NCBI GenBank assembly: GCA_900175165.2
Contig: FWWN02000619.1
Coordinates: 81,464 to 145,463 of the forward strand
DNA length: 64,000 nucleotides
Reading direction: 5' to 3'
Origin: Rhizomucor pusillus
Lineage: Eukaryota > Mucoromycota > Mucoromycetes > Mucorales > Lichtheimiaceae
Shown: one piece after another, positions 35,426 to 46,552 of the stretch
Numbering within the stretch: position 1 is the first letter of the stretch
How the letters are laid out: each line of letters begins with the position of its first letter
Position numbers and translations under genes: made by a program
Notes under the pieces: model-generated
Databases searched by the model: none
What the model was told of the DNA's origin: nothing
Seen by the model: only the letters and a program-made list of their open reading frames with translations

Positions 35426-37848
35426 TATTAGAGAAGGGAAGTGTTTAAGAGAAGGAAGAGAAAAGGAAAAGAAAGACGTCGGGAAACAATGGGTTTGAAT
35501 TGTTAAAGTAGGGGAAGGGTCCGCCTTTATATATGACGGATTGACGGGGTTGTGAAGAAATTCTCTAGCGACCATTTCGATTTGTATGTCCAATGAGATG
35601 TTTGTTTGAATCGGACGTTTTTGACACACCAGTCGATAAGGTTTTCTCACGACAATAGCACAGCGCGCTATATGTGGACTTGTCTTTTCTCACGAACTAC
35701 CCTGGCTGATGCCCGTACATGCATGTGTAAATTTAGGAAATGCTCTTTCTGCCTCGTTGCCACGCAACCCTCTCTTGCGCTACCTGTACATCTTCGGTGC
35801 TCGCCCCGGAGAGACAATGGTGCCCCGGTCTTTGATACTCAGATGTCGAATCAGCGCCCGTGTGCAGCCATGACTCAAGGCCGGGCAAGCGTTCTCTTTG
35901 GATACCTGAATTTCAATCACAATTGGGGTTCCCTAAATAGGAAGTCAAGGACTCTTGGGATCATGTGCGCCATGGTTGCACCGAGCTGGTACTCAGATCA
36001 TATAGCAGACCACCATTGGAAAATGAGATGGGGTTCCTGAAACAAAGCTTTCTTGTTACGGTTACATGCGTGCGAAAAATGCAATAGTCTATACCGTCTG
36101 TGAGAGGCACCACTCGAAAAGCTTACTGAGTAGTCGCTTTAGGATATAACTAGCAGCTCTACTACACTACTACACCGCTGCTACGCATCTGCCTAACCGA
36201 TGTGCCCATCAATTTCCTCTCATTGTCTGAATACAGGACTTATCTAATCGCCCCGTACGACATTTTTTCCCTTTTTGCAATTTTCCCATGACAACAACCC
36301 ATCGTATCTAATCTTTCTCTGTTCCACTGTGGCACTGCTATATCTGAAGAGTCCCTTGGAGACGTTTATACATTTTAGGGAACGGCCTTTACCTGATATA
36401 CCGTGCGATTTCCCACCTTCAGCTTTTACATTAGCGCTTTGGAAGGATGCAGGTTTTCCCTGAAGAAGCTAAACTGATGGTCAGAACATTAGATCATGTC
36501 ACCTTCTTTTTTTGACTTGATGATGTGAGGCGTAGCGAAAATGCTAAGCATGGCATGATTGCAAACCTGCGAAAAATAATCAGGAAAAAATCACGCATGT
36601 TGATTGCAAACTACTAAAAGCATATATGGAAAAGTAGGTATTTGAAACACATGATTCCCTATCTCCTTTCGGTTGTCTTCTTACATAAATTTTTCGGTTA
36701 GTTTCTGTATGGTCAGCCTTTCCTTCCAATGGGGGAAATTGCATTGTGATGTCAGAGCAATAGCATTTTGGATAAGTGTTCTTGATACATACAACCTGTA
36801 AAAAAGGTACGTCGTAATGGGGCGACACGTGTGGCATACATACTGGATCAATCAAGCTGCGTTTCTCCTGCGTCTCCCGCCCCAAGCTGAGCGGCAACCT
36901 GTGCCCCAATACGGATTGGCTAGCTTATCTGCAGGCGGGATCTTTGAGGAATATCCTGGGAAGTCTGTAGGCGTTTGTAGAGATCCGCTTACTAAGGAGT
37001 ACATCGCATCCCTCCATAAGCTACTTATTGTTGTTATTCCTGGTATCCGGACGCATACGTGGAGCAAACGCCATGTGTGCAACCACACGTGGAGAACAAA
37101 AGAGCGCTCCAAAGCATAATACTCATTAATCCCAGAAATAAGTCATTTTAGATACATATAGTATGAAAGGCACATTAAACTACTGCATCACAATGCCCAT
37201 AATAGAGCTTCTGGTTTGCACGTTTACGTGTTGTACTATCGTAATAGAAGAAGAAGTGATTTGCCAAATGAAAAGAACGTTGCTGCTTATTTGTACATAT
37301 TTTGTCCGGAACAACTTATTTATACTACATCTTTGACTGCAAAATGCTCAGAGGTAGAACCTCGAGGCTCTCTTTGAAGTTTGTTTGTTTGACTTTTCAT
37401 TTCATCAAACTGTGTTGGAAATTTCCGGAGAAATGCTAGATCATCGGTAAATTCTTGACATTGACAGATCACAGACTGGATGAGCAAACGTGATATCTCA
37501 ATCCGGCCAATAACGACAGCAAGCACATGTTCCACGAGCTTGTAGCGTATTCTGTTCTCGATCACACAAGTCAATACCGATAGCAGCATGCGCTAGAACA
37601 ACTACATAGTATCGAAATGATTCTCAGTCTGGGCCATCCAAACCTTCCTTTAAACGCAAACTGTGACTTGAGAGTGAGGAGGGGTCTTCTAGCTCATGCT
37701 AGTGCATATTAATATATTGCATTGTAAGTGAAGCGAATAATATATCATAAATGATTTAGGAGCTGTAAATGTACAAAGATGTCGGGCAACGACTAACTGT
37801 AGAGTACACCTTTTGCGAGAAGTTGGATTATTGTTATTATTATTATTA
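35426..37848. other. 2.4-kb region without a supported gene
   Basis: The right-hand 300 bp before 37848 flank the MFS gene 3' end, and the left end is the transporter promoter with a CT-rich minus-strand leader (35426..35480). The rest has only short, overlapping open frames. The least bad is an 89-codon minus-strand frame at 37320..37589 (ENRIRYKLVEHVLAV...), which has balanced composition but no start context or domain. No transposon signature was recognised. Confidence 0.4.
37320..37589 (-). CDS. Possible small hypothetical protein or exon (weak)
   Basis: An 89-residue open frame with helical, protein-like composition (RIRYKLVEHVLAVVIGRIEI, EFTDDLAFLRKFPTQFDEMK). No homologue is recognised. 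Two stops lie just upstream in frame, so an upstream exon would need an intron of unusual shape. It could be a remnant of a gene or chance. Reported only because the surrounding region is otherwise empty. Confidence 0.2.
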   Translation of the reverse strand: MLLSVLTCVIENRIRYKLVEHVLAVVIGRIEISRLLIQSVICQCQEFTDDLAFLRKFPTQFDEMKSQTNKLQREPRGSTSEHFAVKDVV

Positions 37849-37851
37849 TTA
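37826..37851. repeat. (TTA)n trinucleotide run at the MFS stop codon
   Basis: TTATTGTTATTATTATTATT-type repeat overlapping the last codon and stop of the MFS gene. On the minus strand it reads as TAA repeats, giving several consecutive stop codons. Confidence 0.7.
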
Positions 37852-39382
37852 GCTTCGCCTGGTTTTGGTAATTCCCCAGCGCACCACGCGGTAAACAAGG
37901 AACACCAAGGAGAAGAATGCAATGAGTGCGTGGCCAATACCTAAGAGCAAGAACGGGGCGCCCTTCATCCACTTGTCAAAGAGCACGCCGCCAACTTTGG
38001 AGACAATGATGATGCCAACCGCGCCGCAGAAAGAGTAGGCTCCCGCAACAGCACCGCGAGCTTCAGGCTTGACAAAATCACCACCGATCATGGCCATACC
38101 AGAAACAATCATTCCTTGAAGAAACATTATTTGTTAGACTATACCTTGCATCCAAGACTTTATTTTTTAAGGACTTACCATATTGCCCTATAGCTGTTAA
38201 CACAATGAAGGCCATGCTTGCTTTCGAGGAAGGATCGATGGAGAACGAGAAAGGGATCGTGCCGCAGGCACCAACGATACCGGCGATTAACAGTGGTATT
38301 TCCTTTGGCAAATACTCGCTTCCAATGCCAAAAAATGGAGCCGAGATGAGGGCAAATGATTGGGCGATACCAGTGAGCGTGCCTGTTGAACCTTGCGCAG
38401 CGTAGCACACTCTGTCGGCGCTGCACACGCCAGTGTCGATGTAGTACTGTGTGATCCAGAGCGAGATGAAATTGGTGATAATCACCTCGTCTGCGCGTGC
38501 AAAGAAGCTCGATGCAAAACCAAGAGCCACGCGCGGGTCACGCGCTGCCGAAAATCCGTCGCGCAGGCGCACAATGACGAGTTCGTAGAACGTAAGGCGC
38601 CGACCGAAGCGGTTTGCTGGCATGCCTCGCCACAGTAAAAACCCGAGTGCGGTGGTGACGGAGCCAATGATTACGTAGGTGTACCGGATCGTATCGCTCG
38701 TTGTAGGCGCAACATAGACGAGCTTGACAGGGATATCGACCAGCACGAACGAGGCAAAGATGGCGCCAAGGCCTGAGCATATGCCAATGATACCGGATAC
38801 CATACCGCCTTGGCCGTGGATAACTTCAGTCATCATGGCTGCCATCATACACGTGGTGCCGGCGGTGCCGATGGAATAAACGAGGCGGATCAACAGCAAG
38901 CCGGGATAAACCGTTGGCATATATGGATAAACGATAACCATGACACCCATAATCACTAGCGAGATAGCAATCACTGTGCGTTTCATGACGCGATCTGAGA
39001 GGTTGCCCCACACAACCACGGCCACAACTGACATAACTTCTGAGTATGTACCGAGCGAACCGGTGACATCGCCTTGCTGACTGGATGGTACACCGAGCAA
39101 CGAGATAATGACCCAGGATTGAGCTGTTGCAAAATAGACGATAATTGCCATTGACACGAAGACCGAGAATATATACAGGAAGAATTGGATTGGATGAACG
39201 TGCGCTGTTAACGGCACCAACCATAGAAACTTGCGCGGTGGTCTGTCATCGATAGGCTGGTCCGTCAAGTCAATGGCTTGCTGCTGCTGATCAACGATTT
39301 CAACGGTGCTGGAGTCGTGAAGATATCCCGGTGCACCCGAATGGATATCTTTTTCGTTCTGGATCTCCAGCTTGCTTGCCAT
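37849..39382 (-). CDS. Major facilitator superfamily transporter
   Basis: Two exons, 38179..39382 and 37849..38114 (489 aa). A Gln/Asp-rich cytosolic N-terminus is followed by 12 predicted helices. The loop 2-3 motif is WGNLSDRVMKR (variant of GxxxDRxGRR), and TGSLGTYSEVMSVVAVVVWG and GIGSEYLPKE are further MFS-like features. A central loop with basic residues (GRRLTFYELVIVRLRDGF) separates the two halves. Substrate is not evident; no sugar- or drug-porter signature stands out. The intron 38115..38178 lies in helix 10-11. The stop codon is embedded in an ATT/TAA trinucleotide run (37826..37851), a spot prone to length variation. Confidence 0.83.
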
Positions 39383-40348
39383 TATTGCGCGTGGATGTCG
39401 CGGGGAAAAAAAAGAAAAGAAAAGGAGGTGTCGTCGATAAGCGATGCAGGGGAAGAAAAGATCAAGGGTTGCTGTGATGTACCGCGGACGAAACGAGGGG
39501 AAGATATACTCGAATTAATAGAATATTATACGCTGTTGCCAAGACAATTGTCGTTGTTGGGCCGTCGCTGGAAGCGGGAACATGTCAAGAAGGAGTATAA
39601 AGAATGGTCAGCGTCGCAGTTCGCTTGATGGTTTGCCGTGTTATCAGATTCCAGGGCGCAGGCGAAATGGTAGTGGTGGAAAGAAGGTAAAAGAAAATAA
39701 CAATTGGACCTTCCAATTTCTGTATGGGCGCGCACGTAGGAAAATAGGACCTTCTGATCTGATCACGGTGCGTAGCACACTCCCTCTTCTTCAGACGGAC
39801 TGTTCGATTAGGATGGAAACGGCGTATCTGATCAAGGCCACGGACACAGAAAGAGACAGAGAGAGTTTTCACACTCATGTGAAATGTTGGACAGAAGAAA
39901 AATTTTTTTTACTGTGCAGAGAGACCGGTAAGTTAGAAAAATCGCAATTGAAGCTTTGCAACGCATCAATTGTGTACCAAACTGATGCTCGATGCAAGGT
40001 ATGTCTAAATGATCGCAGCTATGCTATTTGTAGCAGGTTTGCGAGAATCAATCATGTATTATTGTATCCTTAGATTCGTTCGTCATATTTCTGGCTAGCA
40101 TTGTCAATGGTAACACGTTAGCGTACAATCAGATAACTTTGTACCCGGCATGAAAAGAATTTCCATAAAAGTAGCAGTGGAACCGAAGGAGACGATTATT
40201 TCCCGCTATTGCCGGGCATACTGCCCGGGTGCCGCTACGTTGCAGATATTCGTGACTCCTTCAGAACCTTTTTCTACATAAATACACCGAGTCCGCTTGT
40301 CAACAGGGTTTCAATCAAGAACGCATACCTCTCCTTTCGACATTAATC
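39383..40348. promoter_or_regulatory. Divergent region between MFS gene and small GPI-type protein gene
   Basis: About 970 bp shared upstream region. A TATA-like element, CTACATAAATAC at about 40275..40286, lies about 65 bp before ATG 40349 and fits a strong inducible promoter. A 163-codon plus-strand open frame (39582..40073) is in the wrong style for a protein and lacks support. Confidence 0.45.
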
Positions 40349-40904
40349 ATGAAATTCACACTCGCCGCTGCTCTGACTGCCTTGGTTGCTACAGCCTCAG
40401 TCCATGCTCAAAACTGCAATCCATCCTACAACGCTACTTCTGCTGGTTCATGCATTGATGGATGCAACGAGGTAATGAAAGTTAATTCCCAATTGATGAT
40501 TTACGCGTTGCTTACAATGTATATAGAAAGCCGGAAAGGAGCAATACAGCGATTGGACCAACGACCCTTCATCGCCTAACTTTGTCAAGTCGCTTTCATA
40601 CATGTGCGGTAAGGGCACTCCTCAATACACAGCATTCATGACGTCAGCCGGTACCTGTATGATGTCCTGCACCCAAGACGAGCAGAATGCTTTCAGTACC
40701 AAGGAATTCCCCGAAGCCTGCGCCTGGTACAATGAACACAAGGATGATTCTTGCAACAGCAGCAGCGGCAGCGCATCTCCGAACAGCACTTCCTCTGGAG
40801 AAACCAGCAACAGCAGCACCAACTCTGAAAGCGCTGCATCCACTTTGGCAATTCTTGGTTATACCTCGGCACTCGCTGTAGGTGCTGCCTACTACCTCGT
40901 TTAG
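40349..40904 (+). CDS. Small secreted Cys-rich protein with GPI-type C-terminus
   Basis: Two exons, 40349..40471 and 40527..40904 (166 aa). A clear signal peptide (MKFTLAAALTALVATASVHA, cleavage after A20) precedes a compact domain with eight cysteines (NCNPSYNATSAGSCIDGCNE, SYMCGKGT, GTCMMSCTQD, EACAWYNEHKDDSC). A Ser/Thr/Asn-rich stalk (SSSGSASPNSTSSGETSNSS) and a hydrophobic end (STLAILGYTSALAVGAAYYL) form a likely GPI signal. This is the build of fungal cell-surface proteins. No named family is recognised. An AATAAA lies at 40996..41001. The strong promoter-like TATA and codon bias suggest high expression. Function unknown. Confidence 0.72.
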
Positions 40905-42602
40905 ATCCCTCTACATTACACATTGCTTTCCTTAGAAAGTCAACACACAAATTAATAGCAAGCATTGATGCATGTTACCATGTATTTTATAATTTAATAA
41001 AAATCCATCGCATCGTTATTCCTTACAAGTATAGAAAATTGAGTATAGAAAATTGAGTGGAGAGTTGTCTATTTATTCTGTTTTTCGCCGGTATGAATTG
41101 ACTGAAAAGCCCTGGATGTATCATCTTTACCGATAAATGTTGATACGTAGCATAGCTCGGTCTCGGCTTTGGGGTGCTTGATGTCCCTCCTGCCTGACCC
41201 TTTCAGGACGTTGCGAACCGGTGCAACAAAGTTTTGATCTAGTGGAACCACAGGTCCTAACATACACGCGCCACATATTGCTGTACCCAAGATGAAGAAT
41301 ACCGAAACAACACTCCAACAGTGTCTACATACCAGAAAAGTATGGCAGCAATATCAACATCTTATACGATATTGGAGGTGGAGTGCTACCAGTGCAGAGT
41401 AGTATGCAGCAGCTCGCACTGCAAAAGCAAAGTAGCAGCAGGCCATGGCTCTCTCCAAGCTAAAATCAGCCATTATCACCTGCAAGATAACGGAAGACCA
41501 GCTATGTGCTCGAGAAAGAAAGCTTGATATGTTTATAATTCACACATGTAATAGGACAGAGCGTGTGAATATCAGAATAAAATATGCGACAAAGAAGGTG
41601 TTCCGCGATGCAACCAAACACTTGGAGCGGTACAACATGCTTCGCACACCTACCTCCACGCTCCTCAGAGGAGCTTAAAAATCCTGCCCAGCCAAATGGC
41701 CTATTTGGGTTAATCTCTGGTCACATTACACTCATTCCCGAACCCTCAGTCTCTGAAATTCGCGCCGTCCCTTTTCACTTGATCAGCTCTCCTCGTTTCT
41801 GTTACTCGTACCTACCACTGTCTTCATTATCGACTGTCAGTCAGCTTTGTCAATGGGCTATGACAATTTATTCACGGTACAGCACATAGCTGATCTTTTG
41901 ACGGTATACTTGTCACCCGTCGTGTTAGAAGAAAACGACCAGAATAAAATGGAAAGACCTCATCGGCTGCTGTGTTGCTTAGATACTCCATTTCTTTTCT
42001 CTCGCTTTCCTTTTCCGTCTGCAATGTCTTTTGTTCTTTTCAGGAAGAAGAGACAAGTGCCAGGCGCAGACGGCTAGAAGAGATTCTCGACTGACTGACG
42101 GATGTGCGTCGTTGCCGCCGCTACATCCCCCGATGTCATGGTTATATGCAGGCTTTCTAACCGTGCTTCTATTCTCCTCGGTTGCAATGACTTTCAAGCG
42201 TCTAACTTGATAAATTTCAAGCAAGCTGGTAAGTGCAATTTTTTGGAGCTTGTTCGATGCGGGTTGCTTGTCTTGATCTGAGAGAGGTGGGCAAGTGGGC
42301 CCCCACGATATCCGTCCCATTGATCCCACACAACCAGTTGTCGCAATTAGTAGATACATAGTTTAATGCAAAGGAATGAAAGGATAGTTCAGTCTCCCTG
42401 TCCAGATACCGGAAGCATTTTTTTTGCTGAAGAGATACCAGAGAAGCGGCAAAATGCTATATTAAGATAAACTTATTGAATTTGGTCCGTTTAGCAAAAA
42501 GTCGAGCGATAATCTCGACCTTGTTTCTGTTCGGCCTTGAATTTTAACCTTCCTTCCGACTTTTCTTCTTCACCACCTCAACCCGCTTTTTCAACCTTCT
42601 TT
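40905..42602. other. 1.7-kb region without a supported gene
   Basis: The left part is the 3' flank of the small secreted protein gene (AATAAA at 40996..41001). The remainder has short overlapping frames only. The right end, 42360..42602, is the promoter and leader of the next gene, with CT-rich sequence just before ATG 42603. No repeat or element was recognised. Confidence 0.35.
40996..41001 (+). terminator. AATAAA polyadenylation-like signal
   Basis: Hexamer 92 nt after the stop codon of the small secreted protein gene, in AT-rich context. Plausible 3'-end signal. Confidence 0.4.
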
Positions 42603-44282
42603 ATGAGTTCAGTGTCCTCTCACGAAGGCAGCGAAAAAGACATCTTCCTACATCGCATGGCGGACGGCCTGCCACCTCGCTATGCAGCAATGCGCAAGAC
42701 GGATTTGCTCGATACGATTGATTCTGCTCGACCTCGCGACACAGACGCATGGAGCGTAGCTGCGACAATTGACGATCAAGAGTCAGTTATTAGCGGTCCC
42801 GGTGGAGCAGCAAGCAGCATCAGAGCCATGACCGAAGGCGGACGAGAGACGGACGATGACCGTTCAACACTTGACGGTTTAAACGATGGTAGTGGTGCTG
42901 CCAGGGACGGCGGCATTCACCAAGTCTTGTTGACGGACACGACTCCTTTTAGGCTGGACGCACTTCGTGATTTGGACGGTGTGCACGACAATGCAAGCAA
43001 CTTGACAGACGACGATAAGCGGTCGCGATCGAACGCTGCCGAGTTTGGAGACGACGGCACACGCTCTGCAGCCGCGGACTTTGACCACAGCGAAACGAGC
43101 GACGACGAAGGCGGTGGAGCGAGTACGCACAATGTCGTCAGTGACGATATTTCGGCACCTCCTCAACCGCAACCGAGCTTTGCCTCCGTAACAAAGTCAT
43201 ATGAAGAACTGATGGAAGAAAACGAGCTGCTGCATAACCAGCTTCGAAGCTTGCAGATTGCTCAGAGACACCAATCCGATGTTATTGAGAACTTAAGGTC
43301 CCTGACCAACTGCGACGAAGAAATCTACGGTAGAGCACTCCATCTTTCCCAGGTAACTCCCGAAGAGCTTGAACGATGGAATGAGCAGGCTAAGCAGCAG
43401 CTCCAACACCATCATCATCACCGCCACCATCACCACCAGCAACATCAACAGCACCAGCACCAGCAGCCATCCTCCATAAGCTCTTCTCCTGCGGCTACCG
43501 TCCCTGCATACTCCAATCCAGCAGCTCCTCCTCACTCCAATTCCGTCACATCAGCTCCGTTGTCTGGACCTGCTGCTGCTCCTCCTCCTTCCTCCACGGC
43601 TAGTGGTGCGCATCACGTCTTTGACTTTGACCATCCTCCCACCGTCTCCGTCATCAACGCTCGCACTCTTACGCAACAACTCGTCCGACTTGCTGAATTA
43701 GTTACCCGCTTCGTAAAGGAACTTGTTGATACAAACAATTGGCAGATCAAGCTCGAACAGGATCTGTACAAACATATCACTGATCTGTACTTTTGCGCGC
43801 TTCCATTTGGTACCGAGAACCAGGAACTGCTCAACCTCGCTTACGCAGACCAGATCCGGCGTTTCCAGAGCACTCTAGGTTCTAACTTTGCAAAATGGTA
43901 CAGACGGCAAACTGTCCAGTCGCTGTCGTTGAATCCGGCAACCAAAGAGCACCTCTCGCAGCTCCGTGCACAGATGACCGAACGACTGGTAAAAATGCTT
44001 CAGGATATCGATCAGGATGCAAGTGAGAAAATTACGCAGCATCGACAAGTCTGGGACGAGATCCTCGATTTATGCACAGCCTTGTCCCTGGAAATCCATG
44101 GAGGTGACGCCGATGTCTCTGTACAGACGCTTCAGGTCGGTAGCAGATACGACGAAGATGTCATGGCTGTCGTCGGCGACATCCATGCAGACAAGGACAA
44201 GACAGTCAAGGCGGTCATCAGCCCACTGTTTGTGGATGAGGAGGAAGCTGTTTTATTACCAGCGCGAGTATTATTGGAATGA
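42603..44282 (+). CDS. Hypothetical protein with His/Gln-rich tract and C-terminal helical domain
   Basis: A single exon of 559 aa. The longer open frame (from 42537) starts at TTG, so ATG 42603 was used. Residues 1-200 are acidic and disordered (SEKDIFLHRMADGLPPRYAA near the start). Residues 205-245 look like coiled coil (SYEELMEENELLHNQLRSLQ). A His-rich run (HHHHHRHHHHQQHQQHQHQQ) and a Pro/Ala/Ser stretch follow. Residues 360-520 form an apparently folded helical domain (TLTQQLVRLAELVTRFVKEL, IRRFQSTLGSNFAKWYRRQT). I do not recognise the family. The conserved-looking part is the helical C-terminus. The His tract could bind metal, but that is speculation. Confidence 0.7.
   Translation: MSSVSSHEGSEKDIFLHRMADGLPPRYAAMRKTDLLDTIDSARPRDTDAWSVAATIDDQESVISGPGGAASSIRAMTEGGRETDDDRSTLDGLNDGSGAARDGGIHQVLLTDTTPFRLDALRDLDGVHDNASNLTDDDKRSRSNAAEFGDDGTRSAAADFDHSETSDDEGGGASTHNVVSDDISAPPQPQPSFASVTKSYEELMEENELLHNQLRSLQIAQRHQSDVIENLRSLTNCDEEIYGRALHLSQVTPEELERWNEQAKQQLQHHHHHRHHHHQQHQQHQHQQPSSISSSPAATVPAYSNPAAPPHSNSVTSAPLSGPAAAPPPSSTASGAHHVFDFDHPPTVSVINARTLTQQLVRLAELVTRFVKELVDTNNWQIKLEQDLYKHITDLYFCALPFGTENQELLNLAYADQIRRFQSTLGSNFAKWYRRQTVQSLSLNPATKEHLSQLRAQMTERLVKMLQDIDQDASEKITQHRQVWDEILDLCTALSLEIHGGDADVSVQTLQVGSRYDEDVMAVVGDIHADKDKTVKAVISPLFVDEEEAVLLPARVLLE
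43405..43470 (+). repeat. His/Gln codon tract (CAC/CAT/CAG repeats)
   Basis: Imperfect CAN repeat encoding a His-rich then Gln/His-rich segment of the unknown protein. Likely length-polymorphic. Confidence 0.7.
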
Positions 44283-44371
44283 GCGAAAAATCTTATATGC
44301 TTCTGTACATTTGTTGTGTGTTGTTTTTTCTTTTTCTTTCCTTTTTCCTTTAATTGAAAAATATTATATCT

Positions 44372-46335
44372 TTATCGGTCTACTTCCATAGCATCGCCGT
44401 TTGTTTCTGCGTCGTTTGCTGCTGATGCGCTTTTGCTTGCTTCAAAGTATTGATTCGGGTGTTCAATCGCGTCGATCTTGTCTGTTTGCTGCGGATGGGT
44501 AAATTCATAGTATTTCGTACATGCAATTTGATAATGTCGATTGCGCACCAGGTCCAGTATCTCGTTGACCTGGGCTGCTGAAAACTTGTCACGGTAGAGG
44601 CGCGTTGCAAGATTTTCATGTGAAAAGTGCCGGAAGGGACAGCCGTGGTGATCGCCTGTCGACGGCGGGTTGCCTTGGATGATTTTTATGCAACTTAAGA
44701 ACGAGAATTTAAGCACTTTGCAGGACCAGTTTAAAATGTATATTATCGTACCTGTATGCAGCGTAGCTAACACGTTTACCCTCCAAACCGTAGCTGTGTC
44801 GAATGTTGTATGCATATTCTTTTTGGAATTTGTCATCAGTGAAACTTGAAAATGCTGTGCGCCAGAACAGTAACGCTTCTTCCACAGATAAGCCAATAGC
44901 CTATGCACAGTTATTATACAGTGTCAGCAAAATGTTTGAAAAGCTGACAACTTTAAAATTTATACCTTCAAGAACAAGCCGTACTGCATACGGCCACCGT
45001 TTCTCAAGTGGTGATTTGCCCGCAGTGCTTCGTGCAAATTCTTCATGCAAAGAGGTGCATGGTGATGAACGAGCTAGAAAGATAAAAAAAAATAATTAGC
45101 GGGAATATACTTCGTTGCAACTGTATATCAGACTTACAGCATCCACATCGCCAGCTTTAACTGAGCCATTCGCAGAAGCATTGTCACCGTATACTCTGCC
45201 GACATATTGCTTTTCAACGTTGAGCAAGATTGGTTTGAGTCTTTCATCTTCTTCCATCCGAGGCAAGGCTTTGGCCGTTGCTTCCAGTGCTTTGGATAAA
45301 TGTGCTTTGAATTCCTCCATAGCCAAACTCACTTGCTCAAACATGGGCACATATGCTTTGCCTTTAGCAATGTAAACTGATCGCCGTCCAACTAGATCCG
45401 GCACCTTTTCGAAATCCACCTTGAAATATGTTTCACTCTGTACCAGATTGCGTGCTGACTGCCCTGCTTGCCGTGCTCTCATGGCAGCACATACTTCCAG
45501 TTGATCCATAATCTCCTCCTTCTCTTCTGGTTCCAACTATCATTTCGCTTTTGTTAGCAGCGCGCCGAATACTCATGGCCCTTGCTGCCCAACTTACGAT
45601 CGACCAGCTCATATTGAGACTTGCAACAAATTGTTTTTTATCTTCTGCTAATTCTTGCTCAAAACGGTATCTGGGTAATCCACGTCGATTTTTCTTTAGT
45701 ACACATCTAAGCAACATCAATGCGTGGTGTGTGTACCTGAAAAGTGCACATTCTTGTCTTAGGAACCATTGCCGCAGATCCTCGCTGCAATATATTTTGC
45801 AATAATGTGTGAGAACATGCCGTCAACTTCCTAGATCGACAAACAAACAAACTGACTGCTGACCTTCTGCAATATGCCATGCGAAGTACAAAGTGGCTAA
45901 TATGGTCTTTCCTTCGTTCTTCATACAAGTTTGGCGACTTTGACAAGTTGGATTTGAGCGGGAGGTGTTTTTCAAGAACTCGATCGACTTCCTTTTTGAA
46001 CTCTGGTCCTCGTTTGTTGCGGATCGCTGCCGTCTCAAACGTCTTTAACACTGGGGCGCGCAGGGATTTAGTCCTTGCCAACGGACACACACACACAAAC
46101 AAAAGCAGTTGCACTCCGTCTAGTGAAAATTACCTTGCAACCGATCGAGCGCAAACTGCTCGAATTCTTCAATGCTGATCTCGGCAGGTGGTGGCTTCAA
46201 GTAAAAGTTGAGGCGGTGAGGGTATTCGGATTGCAAGAGACTGGCATTGCTGGTTTCATTGTCTACGTATATCTGCTGGTATCGACCGGCTGCGGCAGCA
46301 AATCGGTTGTACTTTGGTTTCTTGTGTTTGAACAT
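44372..46335 (-). CDS. pri2: DNA primase large subunit
   Basis: Eight exons: 46134..46335, 45864..46050, 45737..45784, 45598..45670, 45138..45536, 44966..45073, 44752..44900, 44372..44693 (495 aa; human PRIM2 509). Landmarks are [60 protein letters not shown], and the Fe-S domain. That domain has [20 protein letters not shown] (first Cys), [20 protein letters not shown] (two Cys) and QIACTKYYE (fourth Cys). The [4Fe-4S] ligands therefore appear complete. It acts with Pri1 and polymerase alpha in primer synthesis at replication forks. Three ACGCG boxes lie just upstream. It forms a same-strand pair with ATG15, 217 bp away. Confidence 0.95.
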
Positions 46336-46399
46336 TAGACGAGCAAAAAGGAGGACTTGAAAAAAAGAGAGATGCGGTCAGGAACCACAGCGGCGCGCC

Positions 46400-46431
46400 A
46401 CGCGCGACATCGCTACGCGACAACCCCGCGT
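46400..46431 (-). promoter_or_regulatory. Cluster of three ACGCG (MCB-like) boxes upstream of pri2
   Basis: ACGCG occurs at 46400..46404 and 46415..46419, and its complement CGCGT at 46427..46431, which is 65-96 bp before the pri2 ATG. ACGCG(T) is the core of the MluI cell-cycle box bound by MBF (Mbp1-type factors), which drives G1/S expression of replication genes in yeasts. The cluster sits in a local CG-rich island unlike its flanks. Function is inferred. Confidence 0.5.
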
Positions 46432-46552
46432 CGCTCGCTCGGAGTCGTCTGTCTGACAATCATCTTTTTATTTCTATCGATGCTTGCACTTTCAACATAC
46501 ACTTTGCGCTAGCTAGCATATTTCTTCCCGTTCAATGCATCGATTTGCTTAT

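Noticed and set aside
36817..37119. 100-codon plus-strand frame in the 35-38 kb gap
   Set aside because: Overlapped by an equally long minus frame, no domain or splice signals.
39582..40073. 163-codon plus-strand open frame
   Set aside because: Lies in a divergent promoter region, Arg/Lys-rich at random, no domain, no homologue recalled.
41321..42077. Overlapping short frames between 41.3 and 42.1 kb
   Set aside because: No domain, frames conflict, likely non-coding flank.
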